From Powellomyces hirtus (Eukaryota; Chytridiomycota; Chytridiomycetes; Spizellomycetales; Powellomycetaceae), in NCBI GenBank assembly GCA_025526995.1, contig JAHLKG010000009.1, positions 496,001 to 560,000 on the forward strand: 64,000 bases of DNA, written 5' to 3'. Every line of letters begins with the position of its first letter. The first letter of the stretch is position 1. The notes beneath the pieces are model-generated. The model did not search any database, was not told where the DNA came from, and saw nothing but the letters and a program-made list of their open reading frames with translations. Of the stretch, positions 29,753-43,407 are shown piece by piece. The translations under genes and the position numbers were made by a program.

Positions 29753-32700
29753 GGGGAGAGATTCTCCATTGGCGGTTTGCCCTAACCATCCCGAGATGGC
29801 GTAGCCAGATGAATCAGTATGAACATAGATGGGATGATCAGGGTTGAATGTGGCGAGGACCGGAGCGCTTGTGACAGCAGCCTTGAGAGAGTCAAAGACC
29901 TTTTGTTCCTTGTCCATCCATTTGAATGCCCTTTTGATGCCTTGTAAGGCTGATAATGGCGCAGCAATCTTGGCATATTGCTCGATGTAATCGAGGAAGT
30001 AGTTTGCTAATCCAAGAAATTGCTGGATGTGCCGCGTGGTCTGCGGGGTCAGCCAATCTCGAACGGCTGCGATTTTGCTGTCCGCAATACGCATGCCGTT
30101 GATGATGAAGAGATGGCCGCAGAATTCGATTTCCTTTTGGCCCTATTGACATTTGGCAGCGTTAACATAGAGGGAATGGTCTTGTAGTTGCTGAAGGACT
30201 TTGCTACGTGTTGCCAATGTGTAGTAGGATCAGATGAAAAGATAAGAATGTTGTCAAGGTAGCAGATAAGGCAGATGTCATAGAGGTCGCCTAGGACTTG
30301 GTTCATCAATCGTTGAAAGGTGCCAAGTGCGTTGCAAAGCCCAAAGGGCATGACAACATATTTGAAGAGTCCGAATCTTGTACAGATAGCGGTTTTCTCA
30401 CGATCCTCTGGAGCAATAAGTAATCAATGATATGCATCCTTCAAATCAATGAGCGTGTAGAGGCGGGCGCCGAGAAGCTGGTTACGCATTTCTCAAAGAT
30501 TGGGGAGCGGAGTGCGGTCTTTGATCATAACGGTATTCAGTCTGCGATAATCCCAACAGACGCAAATCCCGCCTGTTTTCTTGACGGCAAATACCACGGA
30601 GGTGCCCCATGGGGACTTGGAGTGCTGTATCCATCCCTTTGAAAGCAGGTGATCAAGTTGCTTTTGGAGTTCGCCCAATTGATCTTGTGATATGGGGCGT
30701 AGGGCTTGAAAAACCGGTTTCGATCTGGGAATGATGTCAATATGGAAGTTATTCTCGCCACGATTGGGGGGTAGCTCATCGGCTTCTTTGAGGAGCGTAT
30801 TTTCGAATTGTTGAAGAACAGAGTTGAGGAATTTAGGCCATGATGCATTTGTCTTGACTTCTTTCTTTCCCGTGGTAGGACGTATGTGTATTGCAAATGC
30901 TTCTCGATATTGCTTATGCAGAAGTTGTTTCTTGAATTGTTTCGTTGAAACAGCAGCAATACCCTGAAAGGGTTTCTGTTGTTCGCGTTTGATGCTTTTG
31001 GCAGCTCCGTGAATAGTGAAAGTTTGAGCTTTCCGAATGAACGAGTCAGGATTCTGAGTGTGTTGCTTGGATGGGAGCAATGAACAGTTGAAGGGTTTTC
31101 CATCCAAGGAAAACAAAATGCGGTGGGGTCGCTCGACGGTAACACAAATGAAGGTACCAATCGCTTCGAAGAACGGAAATCCCAGAATAAGCACAATTCA
31201 AATAGGCGTGATCTCGAAGTGGAAAGAGGCAACGGGATCGTAATCTTGGGAAGCATTATTAAAGATTTGAATTGATTGAGTTGCGCGAGACGTGATTCGA
31301 ATGGTTTGACCAGCGCCAGTGGTATCGATGTCATATGGTTTGTCGAGAGCCCTTTTCTCAAGTTTTCGTTCGCTAGCAATGCGATCTTGAATGACCATAG
31401 TGTTGCAACCGGTATCTAGGAGGGCTATAATTGGCTCGGTACCCATCTTGACTCGGAAGACCCAACTACAGTCGGTGGGCAAAAATGTGGAGCCCCCTTA
31501 AACAGTGATTATCGGCAGTCGCTTCTCTGACTTCGCATACACAATAAATCTAGGGGGTCTACATTTTTGCCCACCAACTGTAGGTGCACTCGAAGCCTTG
31601 CCGGGTTGAAGTCGGATTTGGAAGTCCATTTGTCAAATGGACATGGGATTGCCCTTAGGGCTTTCAGGTGGTCGATTGCACGTCATCTATGGGATATTGG
31701 ATTCAGGGAAGATAGTATGTCCCTTATTGGGCTGAGAGAAACCGATTTCTACTTCCAGCCGTCCAGAAAATCCTTGGAATCTTGATCTCCTTCATCAGCT
31801 TCGTTTTTGCTGATTCGACTGATTTGTCTAACCGGGTAAGCACTGCTAGTAGCTGAGTCCTTGATTGCTTAGCTGTTAACGTCTTGCTTGGCGAAACAGT
31901 ATTGGATCTTGTGATTGGTTCGTCCGCATCGTTTGCAGAGCATAGCGCCTCCACGTTTCATAGGTGTTTTAGGGGTCATTGGAGTTCTAGGGAATGCTGG
32001 TCTGCGTGCAGGAGTTCTTTGAGGGGTAGTAATCAGCGCTGGCAAGCTAGGTATCTTCCTTGGTGTTTGGGGAGTTGCTTGCTTGGGTGTTTGGCCTTCG
32101 ATTGTTGACTTTCGAGGGGTAACTGGTGCGGGTTGTTGAAATGTTCTTCGGGGAGTGCGAGAAGGGGCTTGTTGGATGCCCGAGTAAGGATGGAATTGTG
32201 CAAGGGCCTTGGCTTGTGTTCGTGCGGGAGTGGTAAGATAACCATCAACCAGATTACGAGAAGTCGCTGCATTTCGAACACAGATTGTGGCCAGGGGCCA
32301 GGTGACGGCTTGGCCAATGGTAAGCCTCATTGTCATGAAGTTTTGAAGAGCTTGGACAAGGTAAAGGCCATAAGTGGGGTTACAAAGAAGTCCTGCCCGG
32401 ACAATGTCAATCATCTTGCTCTCAAGCAGAAGTCGCTTGGTAGCATTGCCATTGGCACAAACAGCAATCGTTTCGAGATGTCAATATCGTTCTAGTTCGC
32501 GGATGTAATCTTCAAGCGAGTTTCCGAGCGAAAGGGCTGCCATTTCTTGATGCAGATGGTTTGTGACGTTGCGAGGCATCCAGTGTTGATAGAACTGGGT
32601 GGCCCACCAGGCGGCAACACCTTTGGCAGGAGCGCCAGGTTGAACACGGAGATTGTTCATGATAGCGGTGTGCCAAGCAACAACTGAAGCGTCCATGTTG

Positions 32701-32960
32701 GTGATGGCGTACTCGTCAAAGTAGTTGAACTCATTGTAGGCAATGCCGGTATAAGCTGTGATAAAGTGATTGCATGCTCTGATGTTGGTCGTGACGAAGA
32801 GATCAATTACCTCCATGTCGTGTTTGCCAGAGAAGTACAGAATCGTCTTTGTGTTGGCGGGGGGAGCTGTGTGCAGTGTAATTTTGCTGAGCCGATCATT
32901 GTTCCGCAGAGCAGGGCCTACGGCGGGGAAGGTTCAGGCAGCAGGTCCGGGTGCAGCCAT
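29753..32960 (-). pseudogene. Ty3/gypsy element D2 gag-pol, degenerate and truncated
   Basis: Minus-strand order gag, CCHC, protease, RT, RNase H. Gag begins at 32960 and the clear part is 32816-32481. The knuckle CKRCGRTNHKIQYC is near 31925-31965. Protease IIALLDTGCNTMV is near 31420. RT spans about 31190-30200, with WIQHSKSPWGTSVVFAVKK, MPFGLCNALGTFQRLM and YLDNILIF (YLDD changed to YLDN). RNase H begins IYVHTDSSGYAISGWLG and is cut off at 29753 by the A2 LTR. Several frame changes and the altered YLDD show an inactive copy. Integrase and 3' LTR are missing from the window. RT before any integrase, with gypsy-style motifs, supports Ty3/gypsy. Confidence 0.88.
31469..31580. mobile_element. 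112-bp MITE with mariner-like ends in D2
   Basis: Terminal inverted repeats CAGTCGGTGGGCAAAAATGT and ACATTTTTGCCCACCAACTG have one or two mismatches. TA is duplicated on both sides (31467-31468 and 31581-31582). The other D copy has the uninterrupted site with a single TA at 189-190, giving a clean empty-site comparison. CAGT ends and TA duplication point to the Tc1/mariner superfamily. The interior (about 70 bp) has no coding capacity. No other copy is seen in this window. Confidence 0.9.
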
Positions 32961-33029
32961 CGTAGATCACTATGTTTTAATCAAGGAAAAGAGCGAGAGG
33001 AAGTGAGTTCTGACAGGAAAGACGAAAGT

Positions 33030-33039
33030 GGTGCTACCA
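33030..33039 (-). promoter_or_regulatory. Primer-binding site of D2 (tRNA 3'-end type)
   Basis: Plus strand GGTGCTACCA next to the LTR, identical to D1. On the element strand TGGTAGCACC. Confidence 0.75.
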
Positions 33040-33442
33040 TGTGAGGAGCCTATGTTTCAAGGCGGAAGTTATGATTTGAGGGAAGAAGGTGAGCAAGCGG
33101 GAAGAAGAAGGAAAAGAGGGAGGTAGTTGTTTTTGAATGTAGATGGGTGTATTGATGATGATCTAACCAGGAGGTACTTTCCTTCCTTTTTTATTGGAGA
33201 TTCTCTGGCATAATGGCTCTAGCTAACTTGTGGAGAACGGGGAGATGATCTAGGGATTCTATGGCAGTGTAGCGGGGGCAGTGCAGCTGCACAGTACTGA
33301 GACTGTAGGGTAAACTTGTGGAGAGTTCTGCTTATAAGAGATTTGATAATCTCTTATGAGGCGCGTCTGCCTTAACTTGGGATATGGCTTTTTACTAGCC
33401 GAAAATAAGTAAGTATAAATATGCGGTGATGGCCATCTCACA
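33040..33442 (-). repeat. 5' LTR of element D2 (403 bp)
   Basis: TGTGAGGAGCC...CATCTCACA, homologous to 1638-2052 with scattered differences. It marks the right edge of the retrotransposon block; single-copy sequence follows. Confidence 0.88.
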
Positions 33443-34746
33443 AGGACTCCAAAAATGTTTTAAGTTCGTTTTAAGCGGGTTTAGACTGTTGTTCCAGTAC
33501 TCCGGAGGTAGCAATTGGTGAAATGCGCTAAGTGCAAATTTTGGCTCTCAAGTTGTCTACGTTGTACTATTTGTTGTAAGTCAAAGGTTAAAACGCATTT
33601 TAAGGTCTAAAACGATCACTTTGAAATTCCCTATTCCTCTTCTGCATCAGAAGTGAAAAGCTAGTCCCTGAAGAAGGTCTTACCAACAGTCTGGTTGATT
33701 TATGCCCATGTGTAATATTACTAGTTCCGTTGCCAGAGTCTAGGCTTCTATTCGGGAATTCCCTATCTTTAATTCTACTGTAGGATCTCTAAGTCTTGAA
33801 TACGTCCTTGTCAGAGTATTCCTTCTTTTCTTCTGGACTGCGGGACAGTCCCGGTCACGTGACGGCCTTCCGTGGCCATCCCTAAAGTCTAGTAACCTTT
33901 GGGGTGCTGACGCTCGCATCCATCTCGCGTGGGGCTCTTTCCGACGCGTGTGTAGACTTAAGCTGGCGAGCCACGCCTCATTACACCATGGCTCTACAAA
34001 GTACATTCACCTGCATATCTCCAATATTTGCAACCTGAGAATAGCTTAATTGCCTCTGTTCAATATTTTCTGGGCAAAAGGACAAAGTCTTACCGCCAAG
34101 ATTTTTTGGGGGATTTGTACATAAGCAAAACATTAATTGATTTGTAATTGATTTGTAAACTGGCAACCAATCAAAAAATACCAAAAGGATGCAACCAGGC
34201 GCTTCCAAAAGCGAGCTCACCCTTTGAGGATCCGGCACCCGCAATTGCAAGACATCTGTTTCCAACTTCACCCTACCAACACCAGCAAAGCAACCCAACA
34301 AATGACAGCATTTAATGGAAGACCATCCTTGCAAATGCATATGAGACACAAAACCTGCAAACTGACAATTGGATGAGATTGTCATAGCACAGTGACTGTT
34401 TCTCCCTCTTTCTCCTTTTAGCCTTTGACAATTCAGATCAGGCTGAGCTGGCTGGAAATGCCACTTGTTTTGTTTATCTGTAGCACTGCAACCTTGCTGG
34501 GTGTGTATATGCATCGTGCAGAGCGCCCCTCCCATGCAAGCGGGATTTTGTATGTATCCGAAGGCTTTGTCTGACTGACTCGTGCCTGTCTCCTCGCGGC
34601 CTGACGATGTGCTTACGCGAGTCATGTGAACGGATGAGCAAGCTAAGCCTCTATGACCAGCTGGCCTAGGAGACGGTTTTCTTCCATCAGCCAGTCCTTT
34701 TCCCTTCTTTCGGAATCCGACTCCCGTATTTGAACAAAAGGCAAAC
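33443..34746. other. Intergenic spacer, D2 LTR to RPS23
   Basis: No convincing gene. A long minus-strand frame (34772-33981) starts with a GTG codon, overlaps the first RPS23 exon and has no recognisable protein features, so I treat it as chance. A CACGTGAC motif sits near 33855. The last 80 bp before the RPS23 ATG are pyrimidine-rich (CCTTTTCCCTTCTTTC), which would suit a ribosomal-protein promoter or leader. Confidence 0.5.
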
Positions 34747-36449
<1,703 letters not shown>

Positions 36450-39400
36450 ATGGCTCTCACAGAGAGACATTCTAGGGATATACACAACGCTATCGCGGAG
36501 CCCCGCGGAACGACACCCTTAGTATCCCGCCATTCATTGAGCCGAACCACGACGTCAGAGATTATAGAAGAAGCTCGCGCGTCGTTGCGAAATCCAACGA
36601 GACCTTACACACCAGCACACGGTACCAGAGACCGGCGGAAGAACTTCATTCTGCAGCCAACTGTACACATTTCTCACGAAGATTACAGTAGGTGCGTTGA
36701 CATGGAACACCCCGAATACTCTGGCGGCTATTCCTAACCTCTGAATCTCTGTATTAGACATGGTAAATCACATCCGAAGCGGGGCACGCTACCCGGACGT
36801 GGTTTCCACCATCTTACGCCACTTCCACGTCGGCTGACGCCCCTCCTCTCTCATACGGATCTCTCTGTGAGAGCACCGCAAACCGAGTCTCACAGTCACA
36901 ACACTCATCTGGCTGATCGTGCTGTGAAAGAAGTTTCACACGACTACTCCTCGGCAATGTATAGTCCGGAAGACGAATCTGGAGCACGTCTTCAGGTTCG
37001 TACCGCCGGGAATTTTGTTGATCATGGAGTGTCCTCTCACTCAGACTAAATCCATATGTACAGTACTTTCCCACCCCAAACCCATCGCCCATTCCAACCC
37101 CGCCGCCGCGATCCACTCTACAGACACCATCCGCGCCAGCAGCACATGCGACAATGGAGGACGATGACCTACTCTGGAACGTGACGGTCAGATGCCTGCA
37201 AAACATGATAAACAGTGACGACATCAGTCTTCTTCCAACCCATGTGAATGCGCTGCGGGACGCTCTCAACTCACAAGGATGGCTTCGTGGGGGTTCTAAC
37301 AAAATCAAAGAGAGATGGAAGAGAGAGCATGTCATGCAGGAGATCATACAGTGGATGGACGTTGCGCCGGATTCTCAGGTCGCTATCGCAGGATGTCCGA
37401 TCGTCATGAAGGTGCAAATGGTTGTGTTCTAAGCCCGTCCAGAACAGTTTTGCACTGACACTCGTGCAATACTCGTCAGATGACTCGCAATGAACGCGTT
37501 CTCCGCCACGCCTGCAAGCTGCTATTTAAACTCAGCCAAAACGAGGACAATGATGCTTCATTTGCATCCTTTCATGTTTTCGGTGCGTTGAGCTACTGCG
37601 GGCGCCGGAGTGGACACGCTACTGACGGATAAACACACGGCGCGGGACTCTAATACTTGATTGCTCTCTCGGGCTTCATAGAAAGCCTGACGCAGTTCAT
37701 CAGAGGTCTCAGCAGCCGGCCAGCGTGCGCGAAGCAATACTTTGCAGCGCGATGTCCACTTCTACTATACGCCATTGGCACCCTTAAGAATTTGACGCAC
37801 TGCGAAGCCAGCGCCAGAGCTGTTTCTGAAGTGGGCGGTGCGAAGGATTTAGGACGCGCAGCGGCAGTCGTGCTGGTGAGCGTCAGAAACCATTCTCGTG
37901 GATTGTGTGCTTGGAGCACTGATCCACGTGCTCCTTTTTATTAGGATCTGAATATTGCAAGTTTACCTGACGACACCTTCCTTCTGGCTGTTCAGCTGCT
38001 GGGCCAGGTACCGCACATGGGATGAAAAGGCGTCGTAGTGCACGAAAAAGGACCTGTCTCACGCTATTACAGATAACCACGACGTTGCGAAACCTTGCCT
38101 CATCACACGACGGATGTAGGAATTTTCTATCTCGCATCTCTGAAAGTAACGGTGCAGAAACAATCGTGGAAATCTTGATGCGCATGCTCCACGTCAAAGT
38201 TGGGCTGTGCGACTCGGAGGATGTCATGATGAACGTATGCAGAACTCTCAGGTAAGAATAGCGCATGTAGTCCTTCAGCCCTTCGAAGTCCTGTGCTCAA
38301 CCAGCTTAAAGCAAGTTATCGCTCGACCAGGAGTGCTTGGAATATATGAGCGGTCCTGATAACATCAACGCATTCCTGGGGCTTCTGGTGAAGTACCAGT
38401 CGGAAAAAGTGTGTGATCCTCGCGGATAGTGTTTCTACATAAGGCGGCGCCTCACTCACTATTTCTAGCAAAACCCACAGCCGCTCCTTGTTCGGATTTG
38501 CTTCATTCTCGGAAACTTGACCACGACCATCTCGGCAGCCCACGTACACCTCAGGGCAGGGATTCCGGATCTTGTGTCCTTGCTAGGGCTCTATATGTCT
38601 GTTGAACTGGTTCCTGATAGTGATGAAGAGGAATCAGATGCCGTGGGTGGTTTCTCAAGAGGCACTAAGGAGAATGAGGAGGTTTTAATCAAAGTAAGAA
38701 CACATCGAGTCAATCTGCCAGGTGTCTTTCAAACTCTGACGTGTTCCCTTCAATAGCTCATCAGATTGCTGGCAAACATTGCGGTAGACCTGGAAGCCGG
38801 GGAAATGATTGTCGAGATGATGGAGATTGAAGATCTAGTGCATCTTCTATGTGAGTGAGAGCTGAATCGTAGGATGGCTCGACCATTCTCGTTATTCATT
38901 CCGTCTGTAGCCTGCAAACCTGTCGCCGAGCACCAGGAGCTCACACTCAACATTGTCGGCGCGATCGCAAACTTCACGTTTTACGATTTTCCTCGCAACT
39001 GTATACTGCGCCTTCGATTGGATATCGCAAAAGGTGCGGAACGGTTCAACTTCGAGTAACGGGCACCTGGTGCTCACTCTAAACCTGCTTCTTTCACAGA
39101 TATGATCCATTTACTTTTGCACCCGAATCCCGAAACAGTAGTCGAAGCTGGCCGAGTCCTTGCAAATCTGTCTCGTTACGCAGACGTCCGGACACTGATG
39201 GCAGAACGCAGGGGTAAATTTGTGACAAAACCACTGCCCTACCCAGTACATCCGTCACTGAACACTGTCTGCCAGGTACCGAGGTCCTTACAGTCCTGCT
39301 GGACCACTCGGACCGCGACGTCGTATATCAAGCCAGCGGTTGTCTGATGAATGTATTGGTGTCCGGGACTTCGACCGCTGGACGGCCGGACCCTCATGCT

Positions 39401-39967
39401 GTCATCATTCTACAAAATGATGGGATGCTGAAGTAAGACGGTTGCGTTTTTTTTTTCAGCTGCTGGTTGCGGGCGGTTGCCTGATTGCGTTCGACGTCAC
39501 CACTCTTAGGTTCATGGAGGTCATTCAGAATGCGTTCGAGGAGGATGACTTTGAACTGGCAATGGTTGTGGGCAGAACATTGCATAACTTATGGTAACAG
39601 AGTGTGGTCCCTTGTGCGCCACAATCCCCAAACGCTAACTCTCGGATTTCGATAAAGTATATCGAGCCAGCGCCGCTTGATGAACTCCCAAGACATCAAT
39701 CAACTCCAAGCGCTGGTTTGCGGGATCCTGGAAGCAGAAGACTGCTGGGACGCGTCTGAATTCAAACAAGAGAAAGTGGAGTTCCAAGAGGTAATGGAAC
39801 GGCTGGATAGCGTTGTGATGGATTATCTGGAGCACAGTCATGAGACACCGATACCCGGTACGCGGGCGGCTGGTAGTGGGCCTGGCGACGTGGAGGTGGA
39901 AGAGTGGGATGCGCGCTCTGAAGCGAGAGACGAGTCGATAGACAGTGATGCCGCTCAAGGCATCTAG
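36450..39967 (+). CDS. ARMC2: Armadillo repeat protein ARMC2-like (flagellar assembly)
   Basis: Multi-exon gene with about a dozen short introns. The start is ATG 36450 (MALTERHSRD). The N-terminal motif SEIIEEARASLRNPTRPYTP matches the ARMC2 signature (EI-x2-EAR-x-SLR...RPFTP). A Pro-rich linker follows. Armadillo-type helices include ACKLLFKLSQNEDND, TTLRNLASSHDGCRNFL, FILGNLTTTISAAHVHLRAG, IRLLANIAVDLEAGE, NIVGAIANFTFYDF, AGRVLANLSRYADVR, and GCLMNVLVSG. The last splice (39593 to 39658) joins ...GRTLHNL to CISSQRRLMNSQD and the chain ends at 39967. ARMC2 homologues are needed for sperm and Chlamydomonas axonemes (radial-spoke transport). Exact borders of the second to fourth exons are uncertain. 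Convergent with the SF3A1-like gene. Confidence 0.82.
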
Positions 39968-40275
39968 GACAATAATATATCATCACTCTTCTTGTTGCTC
40001 TTCAAGGTGTGCATGCAAGGGAGTCGCGTCAAAATGCAACATGGTACAGACGGTGATGAATCACGGCGACTTGATGTCATGTGGGAGAAACTGTCGACAA
40101 CTGGGCGCTGTCACTGAGCTCAATCAAAAGTGACAACTGCCTGGTACTCGATCATGTTTTCATTTATTTACAATTAAAAATCAATTGTGTATCTGACGCA
40201 CAGAATTAATGATCAGGAAACACATCTTCAACCCATGCCTGGCCAAATATGCACTCACACAACTTCATTCAACGC

Positions 40276-41199
40276 CTACACTCTAGTCTTTTTAGCTGAA
40301 AGACTGGTATCTGGGGATGCTCCCCGCTTTCCTGTCACATGCGGGGGAGCCTCTGACCCCTGGTACGCATACGACGGTGGATATCCCGCATATGGATCCA
40401 ATCCTGGATACACCTGTCCTTGTCCGTACTGAGCATATTGCCCAGCGTATGGATCGTACCCGTTCGCGTATGATGCTGATCCATAGTACGGGTTGACCGG
40501 CGGGGGTGCTTGCGGGTATGCGTACGCCTGTTGTGGCACATTGTGCGGAATTATTGAAGGAATGGGAGGGAGAGAAGACGGCCCGCCAGTGAATGTTCCG
40601 CCAGCCGGCACAGGAGCTTTCGGTCCAATAGCATCTCTCCGCGCTTCATCTTCCAGGGCTTCCCGTTGCAACTCGGCGGCTTGTTCCTCCCAATTGACTG
40701 TTTGCCCCAGCTTCTGAGTGACGGTTCCGATACTCGCGGTATGCCCGTCCCAAATGACTTTGCCCTTCTCAGCCTCTTTCAGCGTCTTGTCAATGTTGAA
40801 TTCATCGCCCCCGAAAATATCTGGTCTGGTTTTTGCCAGTAGTTTCAAGTTGGATGAGACAGTGTCGTTGTTCAGATTGGATTCCTTGTTCTTTTCTCGT
40901 GCCTTGTCTTTTTGCTCTTTCCATCTAGGATCGAGGAGCTCGATTCGCATGTGCTCGCCCATTTCCGATGTTGGGACAGGTTGATTGCATCGTGGGCATA
41001 TCTGAGCAGCCTGTTTCCCTCGAAGCTGTTTTACTTGTGGAACAAGAAAGCATATTAGTTCCCTGGTCTGCGCGGCTACAACTTTCAAAAGCTATGGAAT
41101 GAGCAAACCTTTGTGCTGAGACCCACCTTTCGGAACATAATTTGTCCTGATCTTGATGCCTGGAGGCGGATTCGGCTTTGGCTTCCCCGGTTGTGTCAT
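40276..41199 (-). CDS. SF3A1/Prp21-like protein lacking SURP and ubiquitin-like domains
   Basis: Two exons (41199-41127 and 41033-40276), 276 residues. It starts MTQPGKPKPNPPPGIKIRTNYVPK, then ICPRCNQPVPTSEMGEHMRIELLDPRWKEQKDK, SNLKLLAKTRPDIFGG and KVIWDGHTASIGTVTQ. These match the part of SF3A1 that follows the two SURP domains (EHMRI-LLDPRW, ...DIFG, WDGH). A Pro/Tyr/Gly-rich tail ends AKKTRV. Full SF3A1 carries two SURP domains before this region and often a ubiquitin-like domain after it. Here the divergent neighbour starts 311 bp upstream, and no SURP-like frame fits between. It may be a shortened SF3a subunit or a partial paralogue. The C-x2-C in place of the usual SPITGEKIP is also unusual. 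Confidence 0.8.
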
Positions 41200-41509
41200 T
41201 TTCGTTTCGCTTTGAGGGGTGGGAAACAGAGTCCGTCGCTGGCTTCAAATTGTGCCAAAACTGATACAGTAGTCGTGTTTTGACTGCGGCGATTTGGGTT
41301 GCTTGCGTCAGCAGAGTCACACACATTTCAGGTGCCACGCGCACGCGCTTGCCCCTCTCATCTCTGATGCTTCTCCCCTCCTTCTCCCGCATAGAGCAGT
41401 TTAACAACCCAAAACCCCGCCATAGAACTCGTTTGTCTGACAGGACGTTTGACTCTCTAACCTGTGAGAGTCCTATTTATTTATATAGAGCACTCGCTTC
41501 GCCATCTCC
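41200..41509. promoter_or_regulatory. Divergent promoter region, SF3A1-like / secreted phosphoesterase
   Basis: 310 bp between two head-to-head start codons. A TATTTATTTATATAGAG stretch at about 41471-41487 lies about 25-40 bp before the plus-strand ATG and could be its TATA element. No such box is obvious for the minus-strand gene. Confidence 0.45.
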
Positions 41510-43113
41510 ATGCGACTCCTCGGTCTCCTGGCTGTGGCCACCGGGCTCTGCCTCCTCCCCTCACCGGGAGCTCTCCTTTCCCAAGTTGAAGCCCGCCGCT
41601 CGACAGGGTTTCCGCAACAAGTTGCTCTAGATACCAGTCCAGATCAAGTGGAGTTTGACGATCTGTTTGAAACCGCTGGCAGCCACGGAACCACCCGACC
41701 CAAGAGACCGATCCCCAGAGCTTGCGCCGCGGCGCCTGCGGAACCTGGAGACCGCAGGTCCAATGTGGATGAACTAACTATTGGCAACTTTAATGCGGAG
41801 TGGCTCTTTTTATTTGGTGGAACCGGCGGGATGGTCTGTCCAGGATTCGGCTGTCCTTGGAAGGTGCGGCATAACAATCATCTCTTAGCGAGAGCGTCGG
41901 TGAACTAGCATGGGTTTTCCGCACGATACTGATTACTGTGTACGTTACGCAGAACCGTAAAATGGCTGCCGAACACATATTCAAAGTCGCCGAAACCATC
42001 ACGGCGATGGGTCAGCCGGACATCATTCATATGTCCGAGGTGGAAGGCTGCGAAACCCTGGGCAAGCTAATCCAGATTCTGGAAGTGAAGCACGGCGCTG
42101 TACCCGGCGCTTACAAGCCCTATCTGATTCCTGGTCGTGATACTGCGCTCGGTATGTTCACGATTTGGCAAAACCACGTCAAAAAACACGAGAATATCCA
42201 ACCCTCTCTCTCAGGCCAACAAGTCGGTCTCATCACTAAAGTCGACCCACAACAAGACGTATTTCGAACCGACGACCGCACAATCTACCCTGTCGCCGGG
42301 TCTCGCTGCGGTTACACCCGACCAGGGGCTCCGTCGCGGTTGACGGGAAGCACCAAGAACTATTTCGCCGTGTTCAAAGTCAATGATGTGCGGATGCTGG
42401 TAGCAGGCACGCACATGATTGCATATCCTGACAAGCCGGAGCGCTGTGAAAAAGTATATCAATGCCAATGCGATGCAGTTAATTCTTGGGGCCTGTTTTG
42501 TTACGGGACAGCTGATGCTTTCTGCGCCCTGTTTCTTTTCACTGCCTCAGCGTGAAGCCCAAGCTACCGTCCTCGCCGACACCATCCGCGCCCACCTCGC
42601 CGAAAACCCCACCGACCAAGTTATCGTTCTCGGGGACTTTAATGACTACGACGACGAAGTCCTCGACGCCGCCGGTGTCATCGACACGCCCATCAGCCAG
42701 GCCCTGGCGCTGCTCCGCGGATCCACATCCCCGCCCTTGTTCAACCTAGCCAAGACGTGGCTTAATCAGACGGAACGCTATACGAATTGGTACGATCGGA
42801 ACGGCGACTGCAAGGATGGGGGTGGGGACGAGCATGTGCTGATTGATCATGTCTTGGTTAGCGATGGTAATGTCTTGTTTGATGGTTTTCGGGATTGTGT
42901 GGGAAAATGCCATATTGAAAGGCCTTTTGCAGGGTTGAAAACCAGATTGGTTTCCTCTGCGCCAATTCATTCGTACAACGAGTTCTGCGGGACTACCGAT
43001 TCTGACCACTGGTACGAATCGCAAGCAAAACAGGTCGCTTTTGGATGCTTATGAAGCTTGCGTTTTCTTCCAATAGGCCTATCGTAGCGAAATTTGACGT
43101 CAAACGAGGTTGA
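41510..43113 (+). CDS. Secreted endonuclease/exonuclease/phosphatase-fold protein
   Basis: Five exons: 41510-41863, 41953-42151, 42215-42453, 42551-43011 and 43077-43113, giving 429 residues. MRLLGLLAVATGLCLLPSPG is a signal peptide, and a dibasic RPKRPIPR follows at about 65-72. The DNase-I-like fold is indicated in order by IGNFNAEWLF, IIHMSEVEG (catalytic-type Glu), VAGTHMIAYPD, VIVLGDFNDYDDE, HVLIDHVLVSD and the terminal TDSDHWPIVAKF (Asp-His pair). The last exon supplies only PIVAKFDVKRG. The substrate could be extracellular DNA, RNA or a phosphoester, which the sequence does not settle. Cysteine pairs (CPGFGCPW, CEK, NGDCKDG, DCVGKC) fit an extracellular enzyme with disulphides. Convergent with SF3A3. 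Confidence 0.85.
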
Positions 43114-43407
43114 ACAATCTGACATTTTCTGACAGTATATCATTGCGATATGGACGCCTTTCCCCAATTCCCCTTTCTCTCTTATTTGGACAAAATACAG
43201 ATAGCCGTTTTTATGTAGAAAATAATTACAAACACCTTCACGGTTGAATGGTAGCGGACATTGAAGGGCGGTGTTGAGATTGGGGGTGGATGTGTTAGTA
43301 AGCCCATTTGCGTAGGACCCTCCAGATCGATGTATGGTGTAGGGATGGTAGACTGTCGATCCTGGATCGTGATAGTCTCGTATAATCGATGGGTGATTGA
43401 AGGGGCT

